64,000 nucleotides of DNA from Actinokineospora auranticolor (GCF_002934265.1 NZ_PTIX01000002.1:1-64000); one strand, 5' to 3'; positions 24,035 to 32,957 are shown, numbered from the stretch's first letter. A program made the numbers and translations. The notes: generated by a model not told the origin, from the letters alone.

Positions 24035-24220
24035 TCAGCCCGCTTGCAGTTCCAGCACGTTGCCGCAGTCGCGGCACCCGTCGGCCAGCACGTACACGTC
24101 GGCACCGCAGTCGTCGCAGGACCGGAAGCTGCGGTCGAACAGGTCGTCCCGCTGCCTGCGCCGCCCCGCCAGGATCCCCAGCACGCCGCGCGACTCGACC
24201 GGAAGGCTGTGTCTACCCAT
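24035..24220 (-). CDS. Small zinc-ribbon protein
   Basis: 61 aa from ATG 24220 (MGRHSLPVESRGVLGILAGR). Two CxxC knuckles, CDDCG and CRDCG, 11 residues apart form a zinc ribbon, ending LELQAG. The basic N-terminal half may bind nucleic acid. Such proteins are conserved as singletons in actinobacteria. No partner is obvious: it lies between the acyl-CoA dehydrogenase and a pseudogene, both on the same strand. Confidence 0.6.
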   Translation of the reverse strand: MGRHSLPVESRGVLGILAGRRRQRDDLFDRSFRSCDDCGADVYVLADGCRDCGNVLELQAG

Positions 24221-24363
24221 GCCCCAAGAGCACCCCACCGAACCGCCCCAAGCAAGCCCTCACCGTGATCTGTGCGTTATGTCACGGCAACCTTTCACGC
24301 TTCGTCACGTCGCTGACCTGCACCGTGACCTTTCTGTAGCCAATCGAGAAGATCACGCTCGGG

Positions 24364-24998
24364 TTAACCCTCGAGGGCGAGGAGCCACGAGTCGGCTTCG
24401 AGTTCGAACTGGTCGATCAACGTCGCCGACTGAGTGGCCAAGAGAGAACCGCAGCGAGGTTGCCCGCATCCGACCGAAGAGTGAGGTTCTCGGCCGTCGG
24501 GGCGAACTGCTTGACCGGGGCGTTGCGGCTGGTGTCGTGAAAGTGGAAGACGCGGCAACCGCGAAGTAGGTCAAGGGCTGCGCCAGCCTTGCCATGGCTG
24601 TCGGCCAAGGCGAACAACCGCGTCTCCCGATGACCGCCGCCTAGTTCTTCGACCGTGGCGGCGGAGTGCTCCAGCACCTCGTACTCGAAGATCAAATTGT
24701 CACCGGCGCCCGGCACCAGCGCCGCGCGGTACCCACCGCGTGCGCCGGAGAGGCCCAGCCGGATCCGACGGAGGGCCGAGGCGCGGTTCAGCAGAGCCGA
24801 CGCGCCGCCGTTCAGTCCGGCGCGGCGGGCTAGCTCCTGGTCCGCGATGCGACCGAGGAGCCCGAGGGCATTGTTGAAGTTGCTCTTACCGGTTCCGTTG
24901 GCGCCGACGAACACCGTCACCGCGCCGAGAGTGAGCTCGACGTGCTCTATCGAGGTGTAGCCCTCGATCTCGACCCTGTTGAGCCCGAACCTGGCCAT
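24364..24998 (-). pseudogene. AAA (SMC/RecF-like) ATPase, internally deleted and frameshifted
   Basis: ATG 24998 starts an ordinary AAA_21-type ATPase: FGLNRVEIEGYTSIEHVELT, Walker A VFVGANGTGKSNFNNALGLL, then FEYEVLEHSAATVEEL and FHFHDTSRNAPVKQF. After DAGNLAAVL the frame jumps, and the next bases in another frame read LLATQSATLIDQFELEADS before a stop at 24364. In intact homologues TQS...DQFE belongs to the C-terminal lobe, about 100-150 residues later. So the middle (signature and Walker B) is missing and the tail is short. A dead remnant; the in-frame continuation stops at 24417. Confidence 0.75.
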
Positions 24999-25027
24999 GG
25001 CGTCATCCAACCGCAGGTAGCGCCAAG

Positions 25028-25894
25028 TCAGCGGTCCTCGATCGCGGCGGCCACCGCCAAGACTCGGCGGGCGTTGTCGACGTGGAGGTTTTCGATCATG
25101 CGGCCGTCTACGGTCGCCACGCCTCGGCCGGTGGCCTTGGCTTCGTCGAAGGCGTCGATGACCTTTCTGGCCTGGGCTATCTCCTCCTCCGACGGGGCGA
25201 AGATGCTGTTGCACGGTTCCAGTTGCCCCGGGTGGATCAGGGTCTTGCCGTCGAAGCCGAACTGGCGGGCCTGGGTGCACTCCTCCGCGAAGCCATCCAG
25301 GTCGCGGACGTCGTTGTAGACGCCGTCGAGGATGACTTTGCCTGCGGCGCGGGCACCGAGCAGGGCCATGGACAGGGCGGCCAGGAGGGGGCCGCGGCCG
25401 GGGACGTGTTCGGCGTGCAACTCCTTCGCCAAGTCGTTTGTGCCCAGCACCAGTACCGCGAGGCGGTCCGAGGCCGAGGCGATCTCGAAGGTGCGCAGCA
25501 TCGCCAACGGTGTCTCGACCATCGCCCAGATCGCGGTGTGTGCGGGCGCGCCTGCGGCGACCAAGGCTTCTTCGATGCGCACGACCTGAGCGGCCGAATC
25601 GACCTTGGGCACCACTACGGCATCCGGCCCCGCCGCAGCAGCAGCGCGCACGTCCTCGGCGAACCACTCCGTGTCCAACCCGTTGACGCGGATAGTCACT
25701 TCCCGCCGCCCGTAGTCGCCGGACGCGACCGCCGCGCAGACCTGTGCGCGCCCGTCCGCCTTCGCGTCCGGGGTGACCGAGTCCTCCAGGTCGAGGATCA
25801 GCGTGTCGGCGTCCAGGCCCTTCGCCTTCTCCAGGGCGCGGGCGTTGGCGCCCGGCATGTACAGCACGGACCGGCGGGGGCGCAGGTCAGGCAT
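25028..25894 (-). CDS. CitE/HpcH-family CoA-ester lyase
   Basis: 288 aa TIM-barrel lyase from ATG 25894. Starts [20 protein letters not shown], then [14 protein letters not shown] (acidic metal-binding pair), [36 protein letters not shown] and [17 protein letters not shown]. These are the CitE-like/malyl-CoA lyase or thioesterase (Mcl2) signatures. It overlaps the upstream lyase gene by 8 bp, so the two are co-translated. Substrate may be a malyl-, citramalyl- or HMG-CoA-type ester. Confidence 0.8.
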   Translation of the reverse strand: MPDLRPRRSVLYMPGANARALEKAKGLDADTLILDLEDSVTPDAKADGRAQVCAAVASGDYGRREVTIRVNGLDTEWFAEDVRAAAAAGPDAVVVPKVDSAAQVVRIEEALVAAGAPAHTAIWAMVETPLAMLRTFEIASASDRLAVLVLGTNDLAKELHAEHVPGRGPLLAALSMALLGARAAGKVILDGVYNDVRDLDGFAEECTQARQFGFDGKTLIHPGQLEPCNSIFAPSEEEIAQARKVIDAFDEAKATGRGVATVDGRMIENLHVDNARRVLAVAAAIEDR

Positions 25895-26954
25895 CGGTGT
25901 TCTCCTCGGCTGCGTAGGCACGGGCCAGTTCGGGGTCGCGGGCGGCGAGCGCGTCGGCCAACGACACCACCACGCGGCACTGCTTCACCGTCGCGTCGTC
26001 CTGCATCTTGCCGTCGATCATCACCGCCCCCGTACCGTCCCCCATCTCCGCGATGACCCGCCGGGCCCACGCGACCTCCGCCGGGTCGGGCGAGAACACC
26101 TTCTTGGCGATGGCGATCTGCTTGGGGTGCAAGCTCCACGCGCCAACGCACCCCAAGAGGAAGGCGTTGCGGAACTGGTCCTCACAGGCCACTACGTCCG
26201 CGATGTCACCGAAAGGCCCGTAGTAGGGCAAAATCCCGGCGGTAGCGCAAGCGTCCACCATGCGCGCAACGGTGTAGTGCCACAAATCCTGCTGGTACGT
26301 ATACCGGCCAACAGTGAAGTCCTCCCCCACCGGATCCGTGCGCACCAGGTACCCCGGGTGCCCGCCACCGACCCGTGTCGTCTTCATCCGACGGCTGGCC
26401 GCCAGGTCCGCGGGCCCGAGCGAGATCCCCTGCATCCGGGGGCTCGCCAGCGCGATCTCCTCCACGTTGGCCACGCCCGCTGCGGTCTCCAGCAGCGCGT
26501 GCACCAGGATCGGCCGGGTCAGCCCCGCGCGCGCCTCCAGCTGGGCGAGCAGCCGGTCGACGTAGTGGATGTCCGCGGCGCCCTCGACCTTCGGCACCAT
26601 GATCACGTCGAGCTTGTCGCCGATCTCGGGCACCAGGGTGAGCAGGTCGTCGAGCACCCAGGGCGAGTCGAGGCTGTTGATCCGCGTCCACAGCTGCGCG
26701 TCGCCGAAGTCGGTCGCGCGGGCGATGCGGACCAGCCCGTCGCGCGCCTCCTGCTTGCGGTCGGCGCGGATGGCGTCCTCGAGGTTGCCCAGCACGACGT
26801 CGCACTGCGCGGCCAGGTCGCCGACCTTCGCGGCCATCTTCGGGTTGCCCGGGTCGAAGAAGTGGATCATCCGCGAGGGCCGGAACGGGATCTCCCGCAC
26901 CGGTTCCGGCGCCCCCACCGCGAGCGGGCGGAAGAAGTCCTTGGCTGAGCGCAT
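25887..26954 (-). CDS. Malyl-CoA/beta-methylmalyl-CoA lyase-like protein (CitE superfamily)
   Basis: 355 aa from ATG 26954 ([20 protein letters not shown]). Contains [89 protein letters not shown] and [14 protein letters not shown]. Length and the [11 protein letters not shown] start match Mcl1-type L-malyl/beta-methylmalyl-CoA lyases rather than the shorter CitE. Paired with the downstream lyase by an 8-bp overlap. Confidence 0.8.
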   Translation of the reverse strand: MRSAKDFFRPLAVGAPEPVREIPFRPSRMIHFFDPGNPKMAAKVGDLAAQCDVVLGNLEDAIRADRKQEARDGLVRIARATDFGDAQLWTRINSLDSPWVLDDLLTLVPEIGDKLDVIMVPKVEGAADIHYVDRLLAQLEARAGLTRPILVHALLETAAGVANVEEIALASPRMQGISLGPADLAASRRMKTTRVGGGHPGYLVRTDPVGEDFTVGRYTYQQDLWHYTVARMVDACATAGILPYYGPFGDIADVVACEDQFRNAFLLGCVGAWSLHPKQIAIAKKVFSPDPAEVAWARRVIAEMGDGTGAVMIDGKMQDDATVKQCRVVVSLADALAARDPELARAYAAEENTDA

Positions 26955-27059
26955 GCGGCCTCCGATCCCTGACGCGGCGTACCGGCCGGTAACCACGTGA
27001 GAGTTCTAGTCGACCACGCACCCGAGGGGGCCGCACTGTGGCCCGCGCTACACGATTCG

Positions 27060-27106
27060 ACCCGTCGCGGCCGGGCGCCGGGGGGCATGGCCCGGCCGCG
27101 ACGGGT
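27060..27106. terminator. Long GC hairpin (first of two) between divergent genes
   Basis: A 17-bp perfect stem: ACCCGTCGCGGCCGGGC at 27060-27076 pairs with GCCCGGCCGCGACGGGT at 27090-27106 around a 13-base loop. It sits in the gap between the outward-facing lyase operon (start 26954) and regulator gene (start 27238), where a terminator is not expected. It may insulate the two promoters or act as a UTR structure. Confidence 0.6.
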
Positions 27107-27118
27107 GGCGAGGTAACA

Positions 27119-27148
27119 ACGGCCGGGACGCTCGCGCGTCCCGGCCGT
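27119..27148. terminator. Second GC hairpin in the same gap
   Basis: ACGGCCGGGACG (27119-27130) pairs perfectly with CGTCCCGGCCGT (27137-27148) around CTCGCG. It begins 13 bp after the first hairpin. Both are symmetric and could work on either strand. Confidence 0.6.
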
Positions 27149-27203
27149 CCCCCAGTACCTTGCGCGGCATAGGAGACCGCGGCGCCAACCCCGCCAACAA
27201 CGA

Positions 27204-27222
27204 TTCGAAACGGCTCGAAACG
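27204..27222. promoter_or_regulatory. Direct-repeat candidate operator of the ArsR-like gene
   Basis: TTCGAAACG (27204-27212) and CTCGAAACG (27214-27222) are direct repeats with 10-bp pitch, 16-34 bp upstream of the GTG start at 27238. The placement near the likely promoter suggests autoregulation by the wHTH protein. No binding data. Confidence 0.4.
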
Positions 27223-27237
27223 ACCTAGGCTACGGCG

Positions 27238-28179
27238 GTGATCACCGCCTATCTCGACGCCGCCGCCGTGGGGAATGTCCGGCTGGCGATCTCCCCGGCC
27301 ATCGAGGCCATCTCCTGGCTGCGGCTGACCGTCGCCGGCCGCACCCACCCGATCTACGGCGACCCCGGCGCCGCGGCCCGCTTCGCGCTGCGCGACCCGG
27401 ACGTGCGGATGATCGCGGGCACCATGCCCCGCGGCCTGGTCGGCTACATGCCGGACCTGCTCAGCCCCAGCCCCGCCTTCGGCGACCCGGACCGCGCGTG
27501 GCTCGACCAGGTCGAGCGCATGGCCGCGACCAGCCCCGAGGACGCCGAGTGGCAGGTCGCCGCGACCGACAACCCGTCAGCGGAGGCCATGGCCGCGGTC
27601 GACGACGGCACCTTCGCCCGGCGCGCGGCCGACGCGATGACCCGGTTCTGGTCGGTGGCCATGGCCGACAGCTGGTCCGGCCTGCGCGACCGGTTGCAGG
27701 CGGACCTGGTGGAGCGCGCCCGGGTGATGGCGACGGAGGGCGTGGGCACGCTGTTGAGCAGCCTGCACACCAACGTCCGCTGGACCGGCGCCGCGGTGGA
27801 GATCACCAAGCCGTACAGCCACCCCATCACCCTCAACGGCCTGGTCTTGTCGCCTGCCGCGCTGTCCTGGCCGACGCTGCTGGTGCAGATGGAGGACCCG
27901 GACGACGCGGTGATCAGCTACCCGGCCAACGGGCTGGGTATCCCGGAGAACCCGGACCGCGACGCCGTGGCCCGCCTGATGGGCCCCACCCGCGCCAACC
28001 TCCTGCGCGACCTGGACACCCCGCGCAGCACCACGGACCTGAGCAGGCGCCACGGCCTCGCCGCCGCCACCGTGTCGTACCACCTGTCGGTGCTGCACGA
28101 CTCCGGCCTGGTCACCAAGTCCCGCCACAAGCGCACGGTCCTCTACCAGCGCAACGACCACCACGAAGTCCTGCGCTGA
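27238..28179 (+). CDS. ArsR-like winged-helix regulator with DUF5937-type N-terminal domain
   Basis: 313 aa from GTG 27238. The C-terminal ~70 residues are a winged helix: LMGPTRANLLRDLDTPRSTT, then LSRRHGLAAATVSYHLSVLH and DSGLVTKSRHKRTVLYQR, the ArsR pattern with recognition helix AATVSYHLSVL. The N-terminal ~230 residues resemble DUF5937 (LAISPAIEAISWLRL near residue 18), a domain found fused to ArsR-type HTHs in actinobacteria and possibly a ligand sensor. No metal-binding Cys are seen in the HTH. Probably an autoregulated repressor; target unknown. Confidence 0.75.
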   Translation: MITAYLDAAAVGNVRLAISPAIEAISWLRLTVAGRTHPIYGDPGAAARFALRDPDVRMIAGTMPRGLVGYMPDLLSPSPAFGDPDRAWLDQVERMAATSPEDAEWQVAATDNPSAEAMAAVDDGTFARRAADAMTRFWSVAMADSWSGLRDRLQADLVERARVMATEGVGTLLSSLHTNVRWTGAAVEITKPYSHPITLNGLVLSPAALSWPTLLVQMEDPDDAVISYPANGLGIPENPDRDAVARLMGPTRANLLRDLDTPRSTTDLSRRHGLAAATVSYHLSVLHDSGLVTKSRHKRTVLYQRNDHHEVLR

Positions 28180-28284
28180 CCGACCCGCGGCCCCGGCTCG
28201 CGGCCCAACAGGCAACCGCTGTCGGACCGCCCACGCCGCCTGCCTCGCGGCCAATCCGAGGCCCGCTGCCCAACGCCGGTCCAG

Positions 28285-28530
28285 TCGCGACCACGCTCAC
28301 CTGGTCGCAACAACACCCGGTCCTTCCCTCGGCTGATCGCAACCACGCTCACCTGATTCCCGCTACAACCAAGCTCAACTTGGTTGCAACGCACCTGGTC
28401 AGCCCCACCGCACTGGCTGATCGCGACCTCGCCCGGTCGGCGCCCAGCCACGCCCATCCAGTGGCAACCACGCTCAACTGGTGGCAACCACACCCAGCCG
28501 CAACCACGCTCAAACACCTCCGACAGCCCC
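28285..28530. repeat. Degenerate intergenic repeats (CAACCACGCTCA-type)
   Basis: The motif CAACCACGCTCA(A/C)CTG or close variants recurs near 28290, 28342, 28363, 28463 and 28500, with TGGTCGCAAC and TGGTTGCAAC interspersed as inverse companions. There is no credible gene from 28180 to about 28620. The + strand is C/A-rich, unlike flanking coding DNA. Looks like an expanded and decayed short repeat. Confidence 0.55.
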
Positions 28531-28625
28531 AACCCAGCCACGCCACCACCTGGTCGAGACCGTGCTCGGTCGGCACCGACAACACACGGTCAGTCGTCAC
28601 CACGCAGAGCTATTTCGCGTCGTGC

Positions 28626-28838
28626 TCAGCCGGTTCCTCGCGGTGGAGCCAAGCCCTTCTCGTCGGCGACGCGCTCGGCGGTGTCGCGGTCGTCGACGGC
28701 GGCGTTGTGGTCGTGCGGCGCCTCGACGAGGTCGCGGATCGTGCCGACGGCCCGCTTCGCCGCAGCCGCGTTCGGCCTGTCGCGGCGGCAGAACTTCGCC
28801 GTCCAGGCCGTCTGTCCACATGCGCCAGGTTTGTCCAC
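28626..28838 (-). CDS. Possible 70-aa hydrophilic protein beginning in repeat copy A
   Basis: Frame from GTG 28838 to TGA 28626. The middle reads TAKFCRRDRPNAAAAKRAVG and TIRDLVEAPHDHNAAVDDRD with strongly C/G-ending codons, which favours coding. However, the first ~8 codons overlap the paired TGTGGACA motifs, there is no ribosome site, and no family was recognised. It may be a remnant of a longer gene. Confidence 0.3.
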   Translation of the reverse strand: MDKPGACGQTAWTAKFCRRDRPNAAAAKRAVGTIRDLVEAPHDHNAAVDDRDTAERVADEKGLAPPRGTG

Positions 28839-28930
28839 AGGCGGGCCGCGACCTCTTCTGCCCGTCCACCGGCCCGACCTAAGATCAAAATTAGGGGTTC
28901 CCCCATGCCGGGGACCCCTCGCGGGCGTTG
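28811..28930 (-). repeat. Intergenic paired-box element, copy A
   Basis: On the reverse strand: CGCAACGCCCGCGAGGGG near 28930, an inverted repeat GGGGGAACCCCTAAT near 28895, 52 bases of spacer, then TGTGGACAA and TGTGGACAG with starts 19 bp apart (boxes 28832-28839 and 28813-28820). Nearly the same order and sequence as copy D at 51433-51553, including the 52-base spacer. TGTGGACAA equals the complement of the actinobacterial DnaA box. Confidence 0.8.
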
Positions 28931-29043
28931 CGGGAAGCGCGGGTCGCGGGGCCGGAGGCACGAGTGTGCCGGGGCCGGGAGCAGCGACGCGCGGGGACGA
29001 TCGTTGACGGGTGGTGCGGGCCGACTCGGGCTAGCCTGGCCGC

Positions 29044-30345
29044 GTGGCGGGCGTGAGCAAGATCTTCGTGGCGCAGTTGCTCGGTCTGCCGGTCTTCGGT
29101 CCGGACGGCGAGTCCATCGGGCGGATCCGGGACCTGGTGGCGGGCCTGCGCGTGGACGGCGCGCCGCCGCGCGTGCTGGGGATCGTGGTCGAGCTGGCGA
29201 CCCGGCGGCGGATCTTCGTGCCGATGCTGCGGGTCGCGGCGATCGAGCCGAACGCGATCACCCTGGCCACCGGGTCGGTCAACCTGCGGCACTTCCACCA
29301 GCGCCCCAACGAGGTGCTGGTCGTCGGCCAGCTCCTCGACGCCCGCGTGCAGGTCGTCGCCTCTGACGCGCGCGCCGTGGTGGTCGACACCGCCATGGAA
29401 CCGACCCGGACCCGCGACTGGGTGCTCAACCGGGTCGCGATCCGCGAGCGCACCGGCGGCTGGGGCAGGCGCGGCCCGATCCAGGTGCTGACCTGGTCGG
29501 AGATCCGCGCCCCCGGCATCACCGAGCTGACCGGCCAACCCCAGGACGCCCACCAGCTCATCGCCGTCTTCGACACCATGCGCGCCGCCGACGTGGCGAC
29601 CGCCCTGCAGGACCTGCCCCTCAAGCGCCGCTACGAGGTGGCCGACGCGCTCGACGACGAGCGGCTGGCCGACGTCATCGAGGAACTGCCCGAGGACGAC
29701 CAGAAGGAACTCCTCGCCCACCTCGACGAGGAGCGCGCCGCCGACGTGCTGGAGGCGATGGACCCCGACGACGCGGCCGACCTGCTGGCCGAGCTGTCGG
29801 AGATGGACAAGAACCGCCTGCTGGAGCTGATGGAGCCCGAGGAGTCCGAGCCGGTCAAGCGCCTCCTCGAGTACTCCTACGACACCGCGGGCGGTCTGAT
29901 GACCCCCGAGCCGATAGTGCTGACCCCGGACGCCCCGATCGCCGAGGCGCTGGCCCGGGTCCGCAACCCCGACCTGACCCCGGCCCTGGCCAGCATGGTC
30001 TTCGTCTGCCGACCGCCGACCGCCACCCCGACCGGCCGCTACCTGGGCTGCGTGCACATCCAGCGGCTGCTGCGCGAGCCCCCGTTCGACCTGGTCGCGG
30101 GCGCGGTGGACAAGGAGCTGGCCAGCCTGCGCCCGACGGACTCGCTCGTGGCCGTGACCAGGTACTTCGCCACCTACAACCTGGTCTGCGCGCCCGTGGT
30201 GGACGACGAGGACCACCTGCTCGGCGCGATCACCGTCGACGACGTGCTCGACCACCTGCTGCCGGACAACTGGCGCGACCGCGACACCGCCGACGAGACC
30301 TTCGCGGCCATCGAGACGACCGGGGAGGCGAGGCGCCGTGCCTGA
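29044..30345 (+). CDS. MgtE-N/CBS-domain protein without channel domain (Rv1232c type)
   Basis: 433 aa from GTG 29044. N-terminal PRC-barrel-like domain (LLGLPVFGPDGESIGRIRDL), a second similar segment to about residue 150, then an MgtE N-terminal helical superhelix (VADALDDERLADVIEELP, ERAADVLEAMDPDDAADLL) and two CBS domains with YDTAGGLMTPEPI and a final LLGAITVDDVLDHLLPD. The MgtE membrane channel is absent, so it may be a Mg2+/nucleotide-sensing regulator. It overlaps the DUF1003 gene by 8 bp; in M. tuberculosis the pair is Rv1232c-Rv1233c. Confidence 0.85.
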   Translation: MAGVSKIFVAQLLGLPVFGPDGESIGRIRDLVAGLRVDGAPPRVLGIVVELATRRRIFVPMLRVAAIEPNAITLATGSVNLRHFHQRPNEVLVVGQLLDARVQVVASDARAVVVDTAMEPTRTRDWVLNRVAIRERTGGWGRRGPIQVLTWSEIRAPGITELTGQPQDAHQLIAVFDTMRAADVATALQDLPLKRRYEVADALDDERLADVIEELPEDDQKELLAHLDEERAADVLEAMDPDDAADLLAELSEMDKNRLLELMEPEESEPVKRLLEYSYDTAGGLMTPEPIVLTPDAPIAEALARVRNPDLTPALASMVFVCRPPTATPTGRYLGCVHIQRLLREPPFDLVAGAVDKELASLRPTDSLVAVTRYFATYNLVCAPVVDDEDHLLGAITVDDVLDHLLPDNWRDRDTADETFAAIETTGEARRRA

Positions 30346-30871
30346 ACCCACCACCCGCAGGCGGCTCGACCAGCCGCGCAGGCCCCGCGGCCTGCGCTTC
30401 GCCATCGACCCGGACGCCTTCGGCCGGTTCTCCGAGCGGCTGGCCCGGTTCCTGGGCACCGGCAAGTTCCTGTTCTGGCAGACGATGATCGTGGTCGCGT
30501 GGATCACGCTCAACCTCGTCGCGGTGAGCCTGCGCTGGGACCCGTACCCGTTCATCCTGCTCAACCTGGCGTTCTCCACCCAGGCCGCGTACGCGGCGCC
30601 GCTGATCCTGCTGGCGCAGAACCGGCAGGACGACCGCGACCGGGTGTCCCTGGAGGAGGACCGGGCGCGGGCGGCGCAGACCAAGGCCGACACCGAATAC
30701 CTGGCCCGGGAACTGGCCGCGCTGCGATTGGCGGTCGGCGAGGTGGCGACCCGCGACTACTTGCGCGGTGAACTGGACAAACTGCGCGGCGACCTGAAGG
30801 CGAAACGGCCCAAATCGGGTTCGGCGAAATCCCTGCGCGACGACCCGCGCTGGGACGAGGTCACGAGCTGA
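30338..30871 (+). CDS. DUF1003 membrane protein
   Basis: 177 aa. The middle carries the DUF1003 signature: FGRFSERLARFLGTGKFLFW, then WITLNLVAVSLRWDPYPFIL and LNLAFSTQAAYAAPLILLAQ, with NRQDDRDR following. Two membrane helices, then a basic coiled region (AALRLAVGEVATRDYLRGEL). Translationally coupled to the MgtE-N/CBS gene, suggesting one complex in which this protein anchors the sensor to the membrane. Confidence 0.88.
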   Translation: MPEPTTRRRLDQPRRPRGLRFAIDPDAFGRFSERLARFLGTGKFLFWQTMIVVAWITLNLVAVSLRWDPYPFILLNLAFSTQAAYAAPLILLAQNRQDDRDRVSLEEDRARAAQTKADTEYLARELAALRLAVGEVATRDYLRGELDKLRGDLKAKRPKSGSAKSLRDDPRWDEVTS

Positions 30872-30984
30872 ATTCGCGCACCCTGAGTCATTGTCACTTG
30901 TTGTGTCATTCCCGCCATTCCGACCGCCGGTAGCGCTCCCATTCGTGGACGCTCGTCACCCGTAACGGGGGTGGTATGCGCCGA

Positions 30985-31437
30985 TCAGTCCACGAGTTTG
31001 CCGCAGAGGTCGCCGAGGTGGTGCAGCTGGTCGTGGTCGAGCCGCGCCACGAAGTGCCGCACGATGCCCGCCAGGTGCGTCCGGGAGGCGGTGCGCAGCA
31101 CGTCAAGCCCCCGGTCGGTGAGGGTGGCGACGACGCCGCGACCGTCCCCCGCGACCCGCTCACGGGCCACCATCCCGGCCCGCTCCAGGCGGTCGACCAG
31201 GCGGGTGACGCCGGAGCGCGACAACAACACCGCGTCAGCGAGTTCTGCCATTCGCAATTTGCGTTCCGGTGCTTCCGCGAGTTGGACGAGAACGTCGTAC
31301 CCCCCGAGGGAAAGCCGCTGCTCGGCGACCAGTTCGGTCTCCAACGACCGGGTAATCCTGGCGTGGGCGCGCAGAAACGTGCGCCAGGCGTGCAGTTCTT
31401 CTCGGGTGGGCCGGGCGGACTGGTCCGGCAAGGTCAA
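30985..31437 (-). CDS. MarR family transcriptional regulator
   Basis: 150 aa with the winged-helix core LGGYDVLVQLAEAPERKLRM, AELADAVLLSRSGVTRLVDR, LERAGMVARERVAGDGRGVV and ATLTDRGLDVL, flanked by dimerisation helices. Divergent from mrp with 155 bp between starts. Target unknown; could control itself or mrp. Confidence 0.88.
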   Translation of the reverse strand: MTLPDQSARPTREELHAWRTFLRAHARITRSLETELVAEQRLSLGGYDVLVQLAEAPERKLRMAELADAVLLSRSGVTRLVDRLERAGMVARERVAGDGRGVVATLTDRGLDVLRTASRTHLAGIVRHFVARLDHDQLHHLGDLCGKLVD

Positions 31438-31592
31438 GGTTCCTCCTTGGGCCCAAACAGGGGGACAATGCTACGGAACCCGAGTGGCGGACCCAACAGC
31501 ACCCTTACCGCCCTTGACAAATGGGCTGTGCATCGCTGTGGTGAGTGCCATCCACGGCGACCGGGCCGCGTACCCGCCCGTAGCATGGACTC

Positions 31593-32738
31593 GTGACCAC
31601 CACCGAACAGGTTCCCGGCGTCGAGGCCGTCCGCAAGGCGCTCGCGGGCGTGCAGGACCCCGAGATCCACAAGCCGATCACCGACCTCGGCATGGTCAAG
31701 GACATCGCGGTGCACCCGGACGGGCTGGTCGAGGTCGCCGTCTACCTGACGGTCGCGGGCTGCCCGCTGCGGGACAAGATCACCCGGGACGTGACCGCGG
31801 CGGTCGCCGCGCTGCCCGGCGTGCGCACCGTGACGGTGACCCTCGATGTGATGAACGACGAGCAGCGCACCACCCTGCGCAAGACCCTGCGCGGCGACGC
31901 GGAGGAACCGCGCATCCCGTTCGCCGAACCCGGCTCACTCACCCGCGTCTACTGCGTCGCCTCCGGCAAGGGCGGCGTCGGCAAGTCCAGCGTCACGGTC
32001 AACCTGGCGGTGGCCATGGCCGCGCGCGGGGTGAAGGTCGGCATCGTCGACGCGGACATCTACGGCCACTCGATCCCCCGCATGGTCGGCGCGGGCGACA
32101 AGCCGACCAAGGTCGAGAAGATGATCCTCCCGCCGCAGGCCAACGGCGTGAAGGTGATCTCGATCGGCATGTTCACCCCCGGCAACACCCCGGTCGTCTG
32201 GCGCGGCCCGATGCTGCACCGCGCGCTCCAGCAGTTCCTGGCGGACGTGTTCTGGGGCGACCTGGACGTCCTGCTGCTCGACCTGCCCCCGGGCACCGGC
32301 GACATCGCGATCTCGGTGGCCCAGCTGATCCCGAACGCGGAGATCCTGGTGGTGACCACGCCCCAGCAGGCCGCCGCCGAGGTCGCCGAGCGCGCGGGCG
32401 CCATCGCCCTGCAGACCCGCCAGCGGGTGGCGGGCGTCATCGAGAACATGTCGTGGCTGGAACTCCCGGACGGCAGCCGCATGGACGTCTTCGGCGCGGG
32501 CGGCGGCCAAGCGGTCGCGGAGTCCCTGTCGCGGGCGGTCGGCTCGGAGGTGCCGCTGCTGGGCCAGGTACCCCTCGACCCCCGCCTCCGCGAAGGCGGC
32601 GACGCGGGCGAGCCCCTGGTCAAGTCCCAGCCGGACACGGCGGCGGCCAAGGTCTTGACCGACATCGCGGGCAAGCTCTCCGTCCGCGCCCGCGGCTTGG
32701 CGGGTCGCATGCTGTCGGTCTCCCCGGCGGGCCGCTGA
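31593..32738 (+). CDS. mrp: Mrp/NBP35-type Fe-S cluster carrier ATPase
   Basis: 381 aa from GTG 31593. N-terminal MIP18/DUF59 domain (VQDPEIHKPITDLGMVKDI) followed by the P-loop ATPase: deviant Walker A VASGKGGVGKSSVTVNLAVA, DADIYGHSIPRM, LDLPPGTGDIAISV and VVTTPQQAAAEVAERAG. Family members bind and transfer 4Fe-4S clusters; the CxxC often seen at the C terminus is not evident here (VIENMSWLELPDG in its place), as in several actinobacterial Mrp. Conserved near htrA/tatB in actinobacteria. Confidence 0.9.
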   Translation: MTTTEQVPGVEAVRKALAGVQDPEIHKPITDLGMVKDIAVHPDGLVEVAVYLTVAGCPLRDKITRDVTAAVAALPGVRTVTVTLDVMNDEQRTTLRKTLRGDAEEPRIPFAEPGSLTRVYCVASGKGGVGKSSVTVNLAVAMAARGVKVGIVDADIYGHSIPRMVGAGDKPTKVEKMILPPQANGVKVISIGMFTPGNTPVVWRGPMLHRALQQFLADVFWGDLDVLLLDLPPGTGDIAISVAQLIPNAEILVVTTPQQAAAEVAERAGAIALQTRQRVAGVIENMSWLELPDGSRMDVFGAGGGQAVAESLSRAVGSEVPLLGQVPLDPRLREGGDAGEPLVKSQPDTAAAKVLTDIAGKLSVRARGLAGRMLSVSPAGR

Positions 32739-32858
32739 CCCGATTCTCCGGCGCGCGAGACCGGGCCGAGCACCGGAATTGCTACAGCTGTCGACAAACC
32801 GCATGGCCGATCCACTCGCGGCGACGCGTGGTCGCGACACGTGACGCGCACGTTTGAC

Positions 32859-32876
32859 TGTTGCGCGTACGCAACA
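32859..32876. promoter_or_regulatory. Candidate operator of the HTH/PIN toxin-antitoxin module
   Basis: Perfect 7-bp inverted repeat TGTTGCG-CGTA-CGCAACA about 80 bp upstream of the antitoxin start. A further half-site TGTTGCA lies 18 bp beyond it. Typical position for TA autoregulation. Confidence 0.5.
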
Positions 32877-32957
32877 TCAGTGGTGTCATGAACGGGTGTT
32901 GCAGATACAGGTGCACACACGGTCAGTTATAGGTGTGAGCACTTTGGCGAGGGAGTG

